From Roseiarcus sp036488815 (GTDB taxonomy: Bacteria > Pseudomonadota > Alphaproteobacteria > Rhizobiales > Beijerinckiaceae), in NCBI GenBank assembly GCA_036488815.1, contig DASXGX010000110.1, positions 1-64,000 of the forward strand: DNA of 64,000 nucleotides, given 5' to 3'. The translations under genes and the position numbers were made by a program. Numbering within the stretch: the first letter of the stretch is position 1; each line of letters opens with the position of its first letter. A model generated the notes under the pieces. The model was given only the letters and a program-made list of their open reading frames with translations, was not told the DNA's origin and ran no database searches. Positions 33,369 to 42,398 of this stretch are shown piece after piece.

Positions 33369-34131
33369 AGATTTCCGCGCTCATCAGCATCGTGTCGATC
33401 GTGAACGAGCCGTCGGGCTCGATTTCGAAATGCCGCGTGACGTCCGCTCCGGCGCGCTGCTGAAGCGACCGGATCGCCGCAACGTGGGTCTCGGGCGTAT
33501 TCATCCGCTTGATCCACGAAGAGAATTCGAGGCGCAGACGGAATCGCGAGACGACGCCGGGCCGGAAACCCGCCGCCTTCAGCATGTCGCGCCATTGCTC
33601 GAGCGAATAATTGCGGACGTGCGAGGGATCGCGCAGCAGTTCCAGCGTCTGCAGCCAGGTGTCGAGCAACGGCGAACCCGGCGTCACGACGTCCATGAAT
33701 ACGGCTTGTCCCCCTGGCTTGAGCACGCGGCGCGCCTCGCGCAGGCCCGCCTGGACATCGAGCCAGTGGTGCGCGCTGTAGCGACTCGCGACGACGTCGA
33801 ACGCGGCGTCGGGGCATGGCAAGCGCTCAGCCGAGCCCTGGCGGGCGTCGAGGTTGGCGAAACCGCGCCGCGCCGCCTCCTGGCGCACCATCGCCACCAT
33901 CTCCTCGGAGAGGTCATAGGCCACGACTTTCCGCACCAGCGGCGCGAGCAAGAAAGAGACGTGGCCGCCGCCGAAGCCGAGATCGAGCGCGAATGCGTCG
34001 GGTCGCGAGCCGATCATGGCCGCCAATTGTGTGAGATCTTCGCCCTGCGCGTGAACCGCGCTGGCGAGATAGGCCTTCGCCTGCGGACCGAATTGCTCGG
34101 TCACCAAAGCGTCGTGGGTTCGTTCCTGCAT
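33367..34131 (-). CDS. class I SAM-dependent methyltransferase
   Basis: 254 residues. The SAM-binding motif I is ALDLGFGGGHVSF, motif II contains VAYDLSEEMV, and later motifs include FDVVASRYSAHHW and LKPGGQAVFMDVV, as in the UbiE/YcgJ-like methyltransferase group. The substrate cannot be read from the sequence. It is divergent from the XRE-type regulator at 34219, with an imperfect palindrome between them, so the two may form a regulated pair. It is convergent with pleD. Confidence 0.82.
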   Translation of the reverse strand: MQERTHDALVTEQFGPQAKAYLASAVHAQGEDLTQLAAMIGSRPDAFALDLGFGGGHVSFLLAPLVRKVVAYDLSEEMVAMVRQEAARRGFANLDARQGSAERLPCPDAAFDVVASRYSAHHWLDVQAGLREARRVLKPGGQAVFMDVVTPGSPLLDTWLQTLELLRDPSHVRNYSLEQWRDMLKAAGFRPGVVSRFRLRLEFSSWIKRMNTPETHVAAIRSLQQRAGADVTRHFEIEPDGSFTIDTMLMSAEI

Positions 34132-34177
34132 GTGCGCCTCCTCCTAGGGCCGGATGCGAGGATGGACCCCGGCTTAC

Positions 34178-34206
34178 ACTGGTACAAGGCTGTCACTTAT
34201 CCTAGT
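34178..34206. promoter_or_regulatory. imperfect palindrome between methyltransferase and XRE regulator
   Basis: ACTGGTACAAG (34178-34188) and CTTATCCTAGT (34196-34206) match as inverted copies at 8 of 11 positions with a 7-base spacer. It lies 12 bases ahead of the regulator start, in a divergent promoter region, a typical position for autoregulation. Confidence 0.4.
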
Positions 34207-34218
34207 ATAATTCCCATC

Positions 34219-35001
34219 ATGACCATGATCGACGCCCGTCGCGCCCTCGGCGCCTTCTTGCGCGCTCACCGCGAGCGCCGACCGCCGCCGCCCTCGGCGT
34301 CTGGCCGCCGCCGCACGCCGGGGCTGCGGCGGGAGGAGTTGGCCGACGCCTGCGGCGTCAGCGTCACCTGGATCACATGGCTGGAACAGGGGCGCGACGT
34401 CTCAGCTTCGCCGCATGCGCTAGCGCGGCTCGCGGATGCGCTCCATCTCGCCCCGGCGGAGCGCGCCTACCTGTTCGAACTGGCGGAAAAGCGCGATCCC
34501 GCCGCGCCCGCGCCAAACGGCGACGAACTGCCGGAGCCGATCCTCGCCCTGCCCCAACGAATGACGATTCCCGCCTATCTCATCGATGGCGCGTGGACGG
34601 CGTGCTCCTGGAATGCGATGGCCGCCGAGCTGTTTGTCGGCTGGCTCGACGGCCAGCACGACCGCAATCTGCTGCGCTTCATCTTTTTGTCGAAGGCGGC
34701 GCGACGCCTGATCGCGGATTGGGACGAGCGCGCGCGCCGCGTCGTCGCCGAGTTTCGCGCAGACCTCAGCCGCCGCCTGAGAGATCCGGCGATGCAGGCT
34801 CTTGTCGACGCGCTGAACGAGCAATCCCCCGACTTCCGGCGCTTGTGGCGCGAGCAGGCGGTCCTCGTCCGCGAAGGGGGCGAGCGCCGGTTCAACCATC
34901 CGAGCCGCCGCTTCTATCAGACGACACTCATTCTCCCCTCGCATCCCGACGTCAAACTTGTGAGCCTGACGCCGCTCGATGATCGACAATCGGAACTGTA
35001 G
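34219..35001 (+). CDS. XRE-family regulator with MmyB-like ligand domain
   Basis: 260 residues. Residues 1-85 are an XRE helix-turn-helix with the sequence GLRREELADACGVSVTWITW, followed by LEQGRDVSASPHALARLADAL, characteristic of the MmyB-like regulators. The remainder (about 100-255), with YLIDGAWTACSWNAMAAELF, NLLRFIFL and HPDVKLVSLTPL, is the MmyB-type ligand-binding domain. These proteins usually repress or activate a neighbouring metabolic or transport gene; here the divergent methyltransferase is the likely target. A second ATG six bases downstream (34225) is an alternative start. Confidence 0.88.
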   Translation: MTMIDARRALGAFLRAHRERRPPPPSASGRRRTPGLRREELADACGVSVTWITWLEQGRDVSASPHALARLADALHLAPAERAYLFELAEKRDPAAPAPNGDELPEPILALPQRMTIPAYLIDGAWTACSWNAMAAELFVGWLDGQHDRNLLRFIFLSKAARRLIADWDERARRVVAEFRADLSRRLRDPAMQALVDALNEQSPDFRRLWREQAVLVREGGERRFNHPSRRFYQTTLILPSHPDVKLVSLTPLDDRQSEL

Positions 35002-35005
35002 GTTG

Positions 35006-35482
35006 TCAGAGAGATAGACTTTTCTGCATTCGGAAATTGGTCAGCAATTGCCCGCGCTTTTCCACGCGCTGCGAGTCCAAGACCGAGAACCCCCGCTTTT
35101 CGAAGAACGGACGCGCCGTGATGCTCGCCTCGGTAAATAGCCAGCCGATTCCCTGCCCCTTCGCGGTCGCTTCGACGGTCTCCAAAAGACCGCTGGCGAC
35201 GCCGATCCCCTGATGGGCAGGGTGGACGAACATCATGTCGATATGACCGTTGGGCTCGAGGTCGGCGAACCCCACCGATGCGCGATCAAGTGTGGCGACC
35301 CAAGTCGGTCTGCTGAGACGTCGCTCGGCCCAAGCCTGGCGATCAACCCGAGCCCAAGCGTCGACCTGCTCCTCATTGTAATCTTTAGAGGCGATCTCGC
35401 GGATTGCTCCGAGAAATATTGCGATCACGGCGTCCAGGTCCGTCGGCAAATAGGCTCTGATCGACAGCGCGGCGGATGGCAT
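35006..35482 (-). CDS. GNAT-family N-acetyltransferase
   Basis: 158 residues from the ATG at 35482. The start is set by ALSIRAYLPTDLDAVIAIF, the normal first strand and helix of the fold. The acetyl-CoA loop is VHPAHQGIGVASGLLETVE, and the last strand is FTEASITARPFFEKRGF, as in PhnO/YhbS-like acetyltransferases. The acceptor is unknown. It is convergent with the XRE regulator, and nagZ, on the same strand, starts about 1 kb upstream. Confidence 0.85.
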   Translation of the reverse strand: MPSAALSIRAYLPTDLDAVIAIFLGAIREIASKDYNEEQVDAWARVDRQAWAERRLSRPTWVATLDRASVGFADLEPNGHIDMMFVHPAHQGIGVASGLLETVEATAKGQGIGWLFTEASITARPFFEKRGFSVLDSQRVEKRGQLLTNFRMQKSLSL

Positions 35483-35532
35483 GGTTGAAAAAAGCGCCCC
35501 TATCAGCGTCGCGCAGTTGCCCTGACGCCGCT

Positions 35533-36531
35533 TCAGGAGGCGGATGCGAAGAACCCAGCGAGCTCCGCCCGCGCCGCCTCGACGTCGAGCGGCTGCGGAC
35601 CCGCGGCGATCCGCGCAAGAGCGGCCTCGGCCCGGCGCAGCGAGTCGCCTGCGAGTTCCGGCGTCGCTTCGGCGACCGGCACGGTTTCCGTAAGGTCGCC
35701 GTTGCAATGCAGAGCGATGTCAACCCCAGCGGCGAAGACCGAGCGCGCACGCTGCGCGAACGGTCCGCCGAGCGCCTTCATCGACAGATCGTCGCTCAAG
35801 ATCAGGCCTTCGAAACCAATCCCCTCGCGCATGATGCGCTTGACGACAATAGGCGACGTCGTCGCCGGAGCGGTCGGATCGATCGCGCTGTAGACGACAT
35901 GCGCGGTCATCGCCATTGGCGCGTCGCGCAAAGCGGTGAACGGGGCGAAGTCGCGCGCGAGTTCCTCGAGGCTGGCGTCGACCGTCGGCAATTCGAGATG
36001 GCTGTCCGCCCGCGCGCGCCCGTGTCCAGGAATGTGCTTGACGACCGGCGCCACGCCGCCCGCGACAAAGCCGTCGATGACCGCTCGCCCGAGCGCCGCG
36101 ACGCGTTCGGGCGCGCTCGAATAGGCGCGCGACCCTATGACGGCGTGCGTCCCCTCCTCTGCGACGTCGAGTACAGGAGCGCAGTCGACGGTGATCCCGA
36201 CTTCACGCAGATCGTGGGCAATGAGGCGGGCGGCGAGCCAAGCTGCACGCTCGGGGTGGCTGGTCGATTCGAACCGCGCCGCCGCCGGATAGGCTTGCCA
36301 AAGCGGCGGCCCCATGCGCTGCACGCGGCCACCCTCCTGGTCGATCAGCACCGGAGCGTCGTCGCGGCCGACGATGTCGCGAAACGAACTCGTCAACGCG
36401 CGCAACTGCTCGCGATCGACGACGTTGCGCTTGAAGAGGATGAAGCCCCAGGGTTGAGCCTCCCGGATGAAGGCGCGATCCTCAGGCGACAGCGTCGGCC
36501 CGGCGCAGCCGCAGACGAGAGCGAGCGTCAC
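35533..36531 (-). CDS. nagZ: beta-N-acetylhexosaminidase NagZ
   Basis: 332 residues, GH3 family, no signal peptide. It removes N-acetylglucosamine from muropeptide catabolites in the cytoplasm during peptidoglycan recycling. The signature KHIPGHGRARADSHLELP includes the flexible-loop His and Asp of the acid/base dyad. The nucleophile Asp is in LILSDDLSMKAL, and LIDQEGGRVQRM binds substrate. It lies 45 bases downstream of the SPOR gene in a minus-strand run dgt-argS-SPOR-nagZ. scpA would be expected next but is elsewhere. Confidence 0.93.
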   Translation of the reverse strand: MTLALVCGCAGPTLSPEDRAFIREAQPWGFILFKRNVVDREQLRALTSSFRDIVGRDDAPVLIDQEGGRVQRMGPPLWQAYPAAARFESTSHPERAAWLAARLIAHDLREVGITVDCAPVLDVAEEGTHAVIGSRAYSSAPERVAALGRAVIDGFVAGGVAPVVKHIPGHGRARADSHLELPTVDASLEELARDFAPFTALRDAPMAMTAHVVYSAIDPTAPATTSPIVVKRIMREGIGFEGLILSDDLSMKALGGPFAQRARSVFAAGVDIALHCNGDLTETVPVAEATPELAGDSLRRAEAALARIAAGPQPLDVEAARAELAGFFASAS

Positions 36532-36576
36532 GCGCGCCCCCGCGCCGGATCCCTAACAACAGCGGGCATGCGCGCC

Positions 36577-37959
36577 TCAGTTTCTCGTGATGAAGCAATC
36601 GCCGCCGGCGCCCTTGAGCTTCGCGCATAGGGCCGCGGCTTCGGCCTTGGAGTAGCCGCTCGCGCGCACGCGATAGATCGTCTCGCCCTTGATCTCCGCT
36701 TTGTGGATGCCGATGTCCGCGCCGCCGAGCGCGTCGGCGTATTTGTTCTTGAGGCGCCTGACCTCGCTTTGCGCCTCGGCGTCGGTGCGCGGCGCCGAGA
36801 GTTGGACGACCCATCCGCCAGCGGGCTTTTCGCTTGCGGCCGGAGCGTCGCTCGCAGCGGCGTCGGCAACCTGCTCGCCTTCAGTCGCCTTTGTGGAGCG
36901 GCTGGCCCGTCTAGCTCCCGCGGGAGGTTTCGGCGTCGTCTGGGTCGCGTCTGCCGGCGCCGTCGTGTCGGTCTTGGCGACGCGCGCGCTCGACTTAGGC
37001 GACAATTTCGTCGGCAGATCGAGCTTGGGCGTGGCGGGCTGAGGGCTGGCGTCCGAAGAAGGAACGAAAGCGTTTGAGTTGTCGGCGACGCGAATCGCCG
37101 TCTTGGCAGGCGGAGGGCTCGCAGGCTCAGACGCGTCGGACGAAATGAGCGTGCCGTCCGGGCGCACCGAGACGGTCTTGACCGGTTTCGCGTCGGGGAA
37201 CAACGGCGCGACAGTCGCAGTGGCTTCGCCGGGCGCCACGATTGGGGTGTCTGCGGACGGCGCGACAGGCGAGGAATCGGTCGCCGGGCTCGTCGCAGCG
37301 GCGCTCTGGGTGGCCGTAGGGACCGGACTCGGGCTCGGCGCCTGGGCATGCAAATCGACCGGTTGCTCGTCGTCGGAGACGACCTTGACCGGAGCGGAGG
37401 TAGCCGAATCCTTCATCAGCAACGCCCCGGCGTCGCCGGCGGATTGGACAGTCGAATCGTTCGGCGGCTGGATCTTCGTCGGGCCCTGGGCGGCGGCGAT
37501 GAAGGGCGGCGCTTTGGCGACGCCCGGCGCGACGCCGAGCTTCATCGCTGCGGCTCCCCCGAACAGGACGACGCCGGCGACGGCAAGGCCGGCGGTCTTG
37601 AGATACCACCCACGCCCGCGGCCGGCGGGAGCGTGCGCCTCCGCGGCGGCAAGCAGGTCTTCGCGCTCCTCATGAGAGAGCTCAAGCGGCTCAGGCTGCT
37701 CGTAAGACGGCGCGGCCTCGTATTGCGATGCGCGAGGCAGCGCAGGCTCCGCGTGTTCGACGCGCGGAGCCTGCGGCGCCGGAGCGGGCTGTCCAGCCTT
37801 CTGCAAGGCGTCGCTTTCCTTGCTGATCATGTCGACCAGCCGCGTCAATTCGGCGAGCGGATCCTCGACCGCCTCCTGGCGCCCGACGGGCGAACGCAGG
37901 CGCCGCTCGAACTCGTCGAGATTGATCTCTGGAACAATCTTAGTGGTTGGGCCGTTCAT
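36577..37959 (-). CDS. SPOR-domain cell-envelope protein
   Basis: 460 residues. A cytoplasmic N-terminal part (1-115) is followed by one transmembrane helix (about 118-140, LKTAGLAVAGVVLFGGAAA). A long Pro/Ala/Ser/Thr-rich periplasmic linker follows to about 380. The C-terminal SPOR domain contains WVVQLSAPRTDAEAQSEVRR, YRVRASGYSKAEA and a CAKLKGAGGDCF end, whose two cysteines are commonly conserved. SPOR domains bind denuded septal glycan, so a role in division or septal wall maintenance is likely. It sits between argS and nagZ as in relatives. Confidence 0.88.
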   Translation of the reverse strand: MNGPTTKIVPEINLDEFERRLRSPVGRQEAVEDPLAELTRLVDMISKESDALQKAGQPAPAPQAPRVEHAEPALPRASQYEAAPSYEQPEPLELSHEEREDLLAAAEAHAPAGRGRGWYLKTAGLAVAGVVLFGGAAAMKLGVAPGVAKAPPFIAAAQGPTKIQPPNDSTVQSAGDAGALLMKDSATSAPVKVVSDDEQPVDLHAQAPSPSPVPTATQSAAATSPATDSSPVAPSADTPIVAPGEATATVAPLFPDAKPVKTVSVRPDGTLISSDASEPASPPPAKTAIRVADNSNAFVPSSDASPQPATPKLDLPTKLSPKSSARVAKTDTTAPADATQTTPKPPAGARRASRSTKATEGEQVADAAASDAPAASEKPAGGWVVQLSAPRTDAEAQSEVRRLKNKYADALGGADIGIHKAEIKGETIYRVRASGYSKAEAAALCAKLKGAGGDCFITRN

Positions 37960-38055
37960 TAGAAACCTCGCTGGCGGTCGCCCGTCCGCGCCCAGGCGCG
38001 GAAGATGGCGACTGTCGCCCCCTGCCCATTGCGCAGCGGGTTCGCGTTTTCCCCG

Positions 38056-39825
38056 CTAACGCATCTCCCCAGGCGCGCTGACGCCCAGAATCGCGAGCGC
38101 CGACGCCAGAACCAAAGCTGTGGCCTTGACCAGAGCGACACGCGAATAGGTTAAATTTGCGGCGTTCTCGTTAACGTATCGTAAATGGGGTAGATCTTTC
38201 CCCCGATTCCATTGCGCGTGAAAGAGGGTCGCCAAGTCGTGCGTATAGAACGCGATTCGGTGCGGCTCGTGCGCGTCCGCGGCCTGAACCGCCGCACGCG
38301 GATAGTTGGCGAGCGCGCGCATCAGACCCCGCTCCCCTTCGTCCGTCAGCAGCGAAAAGTCAGCTTCTGCGAGCGCCGCCGCGGAGAGATCGGCCGACGT
38401 ATACACCGATTGCGCCTGCCGTAATATACTGCAGGCGCGCGCGTGGGCATACTGCACATAAAAAACCGGATTGTCCTGGCTTTGCTCGATGACCCTGGCG
38501 AGATCGAAGTCGAGCGTCGCGTCGTTCTTGCGCATCAGCATGATGAAGCGGACCGCGTCGGCGCCGACTTCATCCACCACTTCGCGTAACGTTACGAAGT
38601 CGCCGGACCGCTTTGACATTTTTACCGGCTCGCCCGCGCGCATCAGCCGCACGAGCTGGCAGAGGCGCACGTCGAGCGAGACCTTGCCGCTAGAGAGCGC
38701 GGCAACCGCCGCCTGCATCCGCTTGACGTAGCCGCCATGGTCCGCCCCCCATACGTCGACGAGGCTCGAAAAGCCGCGGTCGATTTTCGTCTTGTGATAG
38801 GCGATGTCACTGGCGAAATAGGTATATCCGCCGTCCGACTTGATGAGCGGGCGGTCGATATCGTCGCCGAACTCGGTAGAGCGGAACAAGACCTGCTCGC
38901 GATCCTCCCAATCGTCGGAGGGCTGGCCCTTGGGCGGGGGCAGCCGTCCCTCGTATACGATGCCGCGCCGCCGCAATTCGTCGATCGCCTCGCGCACACG
39001 GTCCGGGCCGCCGTCGACGCCGGTCAGCGCCCGCTCGGAGGAGAAGACCTCATGGTTGATGTTGAGCGCGGCGAGATCGTCCTTGATCATCGACATCATC
39101 GCATCGATGGCGCGGGCCCGCACCGGCCCGAGCCATTCCGCCTCCGGCCTGTCGCGTAGCGACGCGCCGAACTCGCGCGCCAGCGCCTCCCCGACCGGCT
39201 TCAGATAGTCGCCGGGATAGAGGCCCTCGGGGATCGCGACAGTCTCGCCGAGCGCCTCGCGGTAGCGCAGAAAGGCCGAGCGGGCGAGAACGTCGACCTG
39301 CGCGCCGGCGTCGTTGACGTAATATTCGCGCGTGACGCTGCGGCCTGAGAATTCGAGCAGGCTCGCCAGGGCGTCGCCGAACACCGCGCCGCGCGCGTGT
39401 CCGACGTGCATCGGCCCGGTCGGATTGGCGCTGACATATTCGACATTGATTGTGTCCGCCGCGACCTTGGGTCTGCGCCCATAGGCTTCGTCGCTCAGGA
39501 CAGACTTCAAAACGTCGTTGTAAACGATTGGCTTCAGCCGGATATTGATAAACCCTGGGCCCGCGACATCCGCCTTTTCGACATCGGCGTCCTTCGCCAG
39601 CCCGGCCGCGAGTTCCTCCGCGAGCGCGCGCGGATTGGAGCCGACAGCTTTGGCTTCGCGAGCGTAAACCATGGCGGCGTTGGTCGAGAGGTCGCCGTGG
39701 GCGGCCTCACGCGGCGGCTCGACGACAAAGCGCTGCAGATCGAGGTCGGCGGGGAGCTTTCCTGCCGCGACGGTCGCCGCCAGCAACGCCCGCACTCGCG
39801 CTTCAAAATCCTCGAAAATGTTCAT
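38056..39825 (-). CDS. argS: arginine-tRNA ligase
   Basis: 589 residues, normal for bacterial ArgS. The class I HIGH motif is ANPTGPMHVGHARGAVFGD, and the KMSKS equivalent is KMSKRSGDF. The N-terminal additional domain (AHGDLSTNAAM) and the C-terminal anticodon-binding alpha-helical domain (NPVFYVQYAHARACSI through LRYVNENAANLTYSRVALVKA) are intact. It charges tRNA-Arg. Gene order with dgt upstream and a SPOR protein downstream is conserved in Hyphomicrobiales. Confidence 0.96.
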   Translation of the reverse strand: MNIFEDFEARVRALLAATVAAGKLPADLDLQRFVVEPPREAAHGDLSTNAAMVYAREAKAVGSNPRALAEELAAGLAKDADVEKADVAGPGFINIRLKPIVYNDVLKSVLSDEAYGRRPKVAADTINVEYVSANPTGPMHVGHARGAVFGDALASLLEFSGRSVTREYYVNDAGAQVDVLARSAFLRYREALGETVAIPEGLYPGDYLKPVGEALAREFGASLRDRPEAEWLGPVRARAIDAMMSMIKDDLAALNINHEVFSSERALTGVDGGPDRVREAIDELRRRGIVYEGRLPPPKGQPSDDWEDREQVLFRSTEFGDDIDRPLIKSDGGYTYFASDIAYHKTKIDRGFSSLVDVWGADHGGYVKRMQAAVAALSSGKVSLDVRLCQLVRLMRAGEPVKMSKRSGDFVTLREVVDEVGADAVRFIMLMRKNDATLDFDLARVIEQSQDNPVFYVQYAHARACSILRQAQSVYTSADLSAAALAEADFSLLTDEGERGLMRALANYPRAAVQAADAHEPHRIAFYTHDLATLFHAQWNRGKDLPHLRYVNENAANLTYSRVALVKATALVLASALAILGVSAPGEMR

Positions 39826-39856
39826 GAATACGCCTGATGCCGCTGAGTTGCGCGCT

Positions 39857-41062
39857 TTAGCTCAACTTGGCCTCGGGGTCAAAAAGTCGCCGATACTCCC
39901 CGAGGGCGAAGCGATCCGTCATGCCGGCGATGTAGTCGGCGACGGCGCGGGTGCGCAGCGCTTCCCCGTCGCCGGCTTTGAGCGCCCAGTCCGGCGGCAT
40001 CGCCCCGATGTCCTCGACATAGGCCGCGAACAGGCGCCTGACGATGAGGTCGGCTGTCTCGCGCACGCGCTTGACCTCTTCGTGGCGATACATGTTCGCG
40101 AAGAGGAAGCGCTTGATGTCCCGATCCGCCTCGGCGAGCGGCGGCGACAGCCCGACCAGCGTCCGTCCGGCGCGTCGAACGTCATCGAGGCTCTGCACGC
40201 CCGATTCCGCGATACGTCTTCGGCTCTCGGCGATCACGTCCTCGATGAAACGGGTGATGACCCGCCGTGTAAGCTCGTGGATCACCCGCGGGCGTTCAAG
40301 TCCGGGATGAAGCGCGGCGACCTCGTCGAGCAGCGCAGCGAGAAACGGCGCCGAACGGATCGCATCGAGGTCGAACAGGCCCGCGCGCAGGCCGTCGTCG
40401 ATGTCATGGGCGTTATAAGCGATGTCGTCGGCGATCGCCGCCGCCTGCGCCTCGAGGCTGGCGAATTCCGCCAGGGCGAGGCTTTGGCGGCGGTCGTAAG
40501 CGAGGATGGCCTCGGGCGCGCCGCGCGCCCGATAGCGCTCCAACGGATGGCCTTCGGGGTCGAGGATCGGACCATTGTGCTTGACCAGGCCCTCGAGCGT
40601 GTCGCGCGTCAAATTGAGGCCGTCGAATTGGGCGTAGCGGCGTTCGAGTTCGGTGACGAGGCGCAGGCCGTGGCTGTTGTGCTCGAAGCCGCCGTAGGCG
40701 GCCATGCAGGCGTCGAGCGCGTCCTCTCCAGTGTGGCCGAACGGCGTATGGCCGAGATCGTGGCCGAGTGCGACGGACTCGGCCAGTTCCTCGTCGAGGA
40801 AAAGCGCCTTGGCGAGCGCGCGCGCGAGCTGCGCGACCTCGATCGTATGCGTGAGCCGCGTGCGGAAATGGTCGCCCTCGTGATAGACGAAGACCTGCGT
40901 CTTGTGGGCGAGACGGCGAAAGGCGGTGGAGTGGATGATGCGGTCGCGATCGCGCTGGAAATCGCCCCGCGTCGGCGATGGCGGCTCGGGATAGAGGCGG
41001 CCTCCCGAGCGGGCCGGATCCGCGGCGTAGGGCGCGCGGCGCGCGATAGTCTCGCCCATCAT
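39857..41062 (-). CDS. dgt: dGTPase-like deoxynucleotide triphosphohydrolase
   Basis: 401 residues, HD superfamily. The metal site is spread over TRLTHTIEVAQLAR, the HD pair in ALGHDLGHTPFGHTGEDALD, and the downstream DDIAYNAHDID. GGFEHNSHGLRLV is typical of the dGTPase-like type 2 proteins found throughout alphaproteobacteria. It hydrolyses dNTPs to deoxynucleosides and tripolyphosphate. Substrate preference cannot be deduced. Divergent from erpA across 78 bases; upstream of argS, with 31 bases between. Confidence 0.92.
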   Translation of the reverse strand: MMGETIARRAPYAADPARSGGRLYPEPPSPTRGDFQRDRDRIIHSTAFRRLAHKTQVFVYHEGDHFRTRLTHTIEVAQLARALAKALFLDEELAESVALGHDLGHTPFGHTGEDALDACMAAYGGFEHNSHGLRLVTELERRYAQFDGLNLTRDTLEGLVKHNGPILDPEGHPLERYRARGAPEAILAYDRRQSLALAEFASLEAQAAAIADDIAYNAHDIDDGLRAGLFDLDAIRSAPFLAALLDEVAALHPGLERPRVIHELTRRVITRFIEDVIAESRRRIAESGVQSLDDVRRAGRTLVGLSPPLAEADRDIKRFLFANMYRHEEVKRVRETADLIVRRLFAAYVEDIGAMPPDWALKAGDGEALRTRAVADYIAGMTDRFALGEYRRLFDPEAKLS

Positions 41063-41140
41063 CTCCGTTTCCCGCGTTGCACTTCGCCTGCCATATCCTA
41101 TGTTATCAGATAATCCATCGTCGGAGTTCCGGAGAAACCC

Positions 41141-41482
41141 ATGAGCGAGATTGCCGACGCCGCGCTATTTTCGATTAGCGCAAGCGCCGCCCGCCGTTTG
41201 AACAAAGTGCTGGCCGGCGAGGCCGGCGCCGCGCTGCGCATTTCGGTCAAGGGCGGCGGATGTTCCGGATTCCAGTACGCTTTCGACATCGAGAAGACCC
41301 GCGCGGAGGATGATCTCGTCGTCAGTCGGGATGGCGCGAGCGTCGTCGTCGATCCGATCTCGCTCGATATGATCAAGGGCTCGGAGCTCGACTTCGTCGA
41401 CGACCTGATGGGTCAGATGTTCACCGTGAAAAACCCCAACGCCGTCGCCTCGTGCGGCTGCGGCGTGAGCTTTTCGGTTTGA
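41141..41482 (+). CDS. erpA: iron-sulfur cluster insertion protein ErpA (A-type carrier)
   Basis: 113 residues. The three cluster-binding cysteines are in GGGCSGFQYAF and the C-terminal SCGCGVSF, the A-type carrier pattern. ErpA carries 2Fe-2S or 4Fe-4S clusters to target apoproteins. Upstream GGAG is placed well for the ATG. It is divergent from dgt, the usual arrangement in this order. Its last 62 bases are overlapped on the minus strand by the C-terminal extension of the neighbouring hypothetical gene. Confidence 0.92.
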   Translation: MSEIADAALFSISASAARRLNKVLAGEAGAALRISVKGGGCSGFQYAFDIEKTRAEDDLVVSRDGASVVVDPISLDMIKGSELDFVDDLMGQMFTVKNPNAVASCGCGVSFSV

Positions 41483-41975
41483 TGCGGGGCCGCGCGTCGG
41501 CACGCAGCGGCACTGCAGGTCGACGCGGCGCCTTGCTATCGTCTGCTGCGGGCGTAGCACCGGATGACCAAGACCTATGGCGTTCAGTCCCGCTTTCTCC
41601 AGAGTCAAAGCCGAGATCGCGTCGCATCGCATGTTTCAACGCGCCGAGAACTCTTGGCCGCTCGGGGTGCGTGGTGCCGTCGTTGAGCGGATTGGTCGCG
41701 AAGAGACGGACGATCTGATGTCGAACGGAATCGGACGCAACCAAATCGCACATATTTCTGCAATGGCCGACATATTTCGCGGCCTCCACGGTACCTTCAA
41801 CTTCTGATTGATGGATCGCCGTCAATAGATTTGCGTAAGCTTCTTTCTTTTCGTCAAACCTTCGTTCATCGAGGATCGCGCGTCTGGATAGCCACGCCTG
41901 CAAAAGGCTTGTCACGACGCCGCCGAAAACGCCGCCCACTCCAGCGGCGGAGAATATCGCGGCGATGGATTCCAT
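41421..41975 (-). CDS. hypothetical membrane-anchored protein, C-terminus probably extended
   Basis: 184 residues. Residues 1-30 form a single hydrophobic helix (IFSAAGVGGVFGGVVTSLL), followed by charged helical sequence including DERRFDEKKEAYANLLTAI and ending at ALKHAMRRDLGF near residue 125. That first part looks like a real, widely seen but uncharacterised family. The last 60 residues are Arg/Ser/Pro-rich, resemble random frame, and overlap the end of erpA on the other strand, so the original stop may have been lost by mutation or frameshift. It begins 3 bases after vapC and so belongs to the vapBC transcript. Function unknown. Confidence 0.6.
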   Translation of the reverse strand: MESIAAIFSAAGVGGVFGGVVTSLLQAWLSRRAILDERRFDEKKEAYANLLTAIHQSEVEGTVEAAKYVGHCRNMCDLVASDSVRHQIVRLFATNPLNDGTTHPERPRVLGALKHAMRRDLGFDSGESGTERHRSWSSGATPAADDSKAPRRPAVPLRADARPRIKPKSSRRSRTRRRRWGFSR

Positions 41976-41978
41976 TGC

Positions 41979-42398
41979 TTACGCCACTGCCCAATCTTCC
42001 ACGCGAAGGTTTTCCACGCGTCGGAATTCTCTCGTATTGTTCGTCACTAGTACGCAGCCGACCGAGACCGCATGACCAGCGATCATGGCGTCATTACCGC
42101 CAATCGGCATTCCCTTCGCGCCAAGCTCTTTCTGGATGCGCGCCGTCGCCTCGGCCGCGGCACGCTCCCAGGGCAAAATCGAGGAAACTCGTGCGACGAA
42201 CGCTTCAACTAGTGCCCCATGGCGCGCCGAGGCCTTGCGCCCGATCGTGCCTAATAGCATCTCGTAGTAGGTAACAACGGAGACGACGATCTGCCCCTGC
42301 CCTTCGACCGCTGTTTGCATGCGCTGCAAAACAACAAGCGGACGCTCGCGCATAATGAATGAGCAGATGTTGGTGTCGAGCATATAGACCGCGCTCAT
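41979..42398 (-). CDS. vapC: VapC-type PIN-domain toxin
   Basis: 139 residues. PIN-domain ribonuclease with the acidic active-site set: MLDTNICSFIMRERP (first Asp), SVVTYYEMLLG (Glu), IGGNDAMIAGHA (Asp) and LVTNNTREFRRV (final Asp region). VapC toxins cleave specific tRNAs or rRNA when freed from VapB. The start overlaps the vapB stop by four bases. Base composition of this module is somewhat lower in GC than its neighbours, consistent with horizontal acquisition. Confidence 0.9.
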   Translation of the reverse strand: MSAVYMLDTNICSFIMRERPLVVLQRMQTAVEGQGQIVVSVVTYYEMLLGTIGRKASARHGALVEAFVARVSSILPWERAAAEATARIQKELGAKGMPIGGNDAMIAGHAVSVGCVLVTNNTREFRRVENLRVEDWAVA

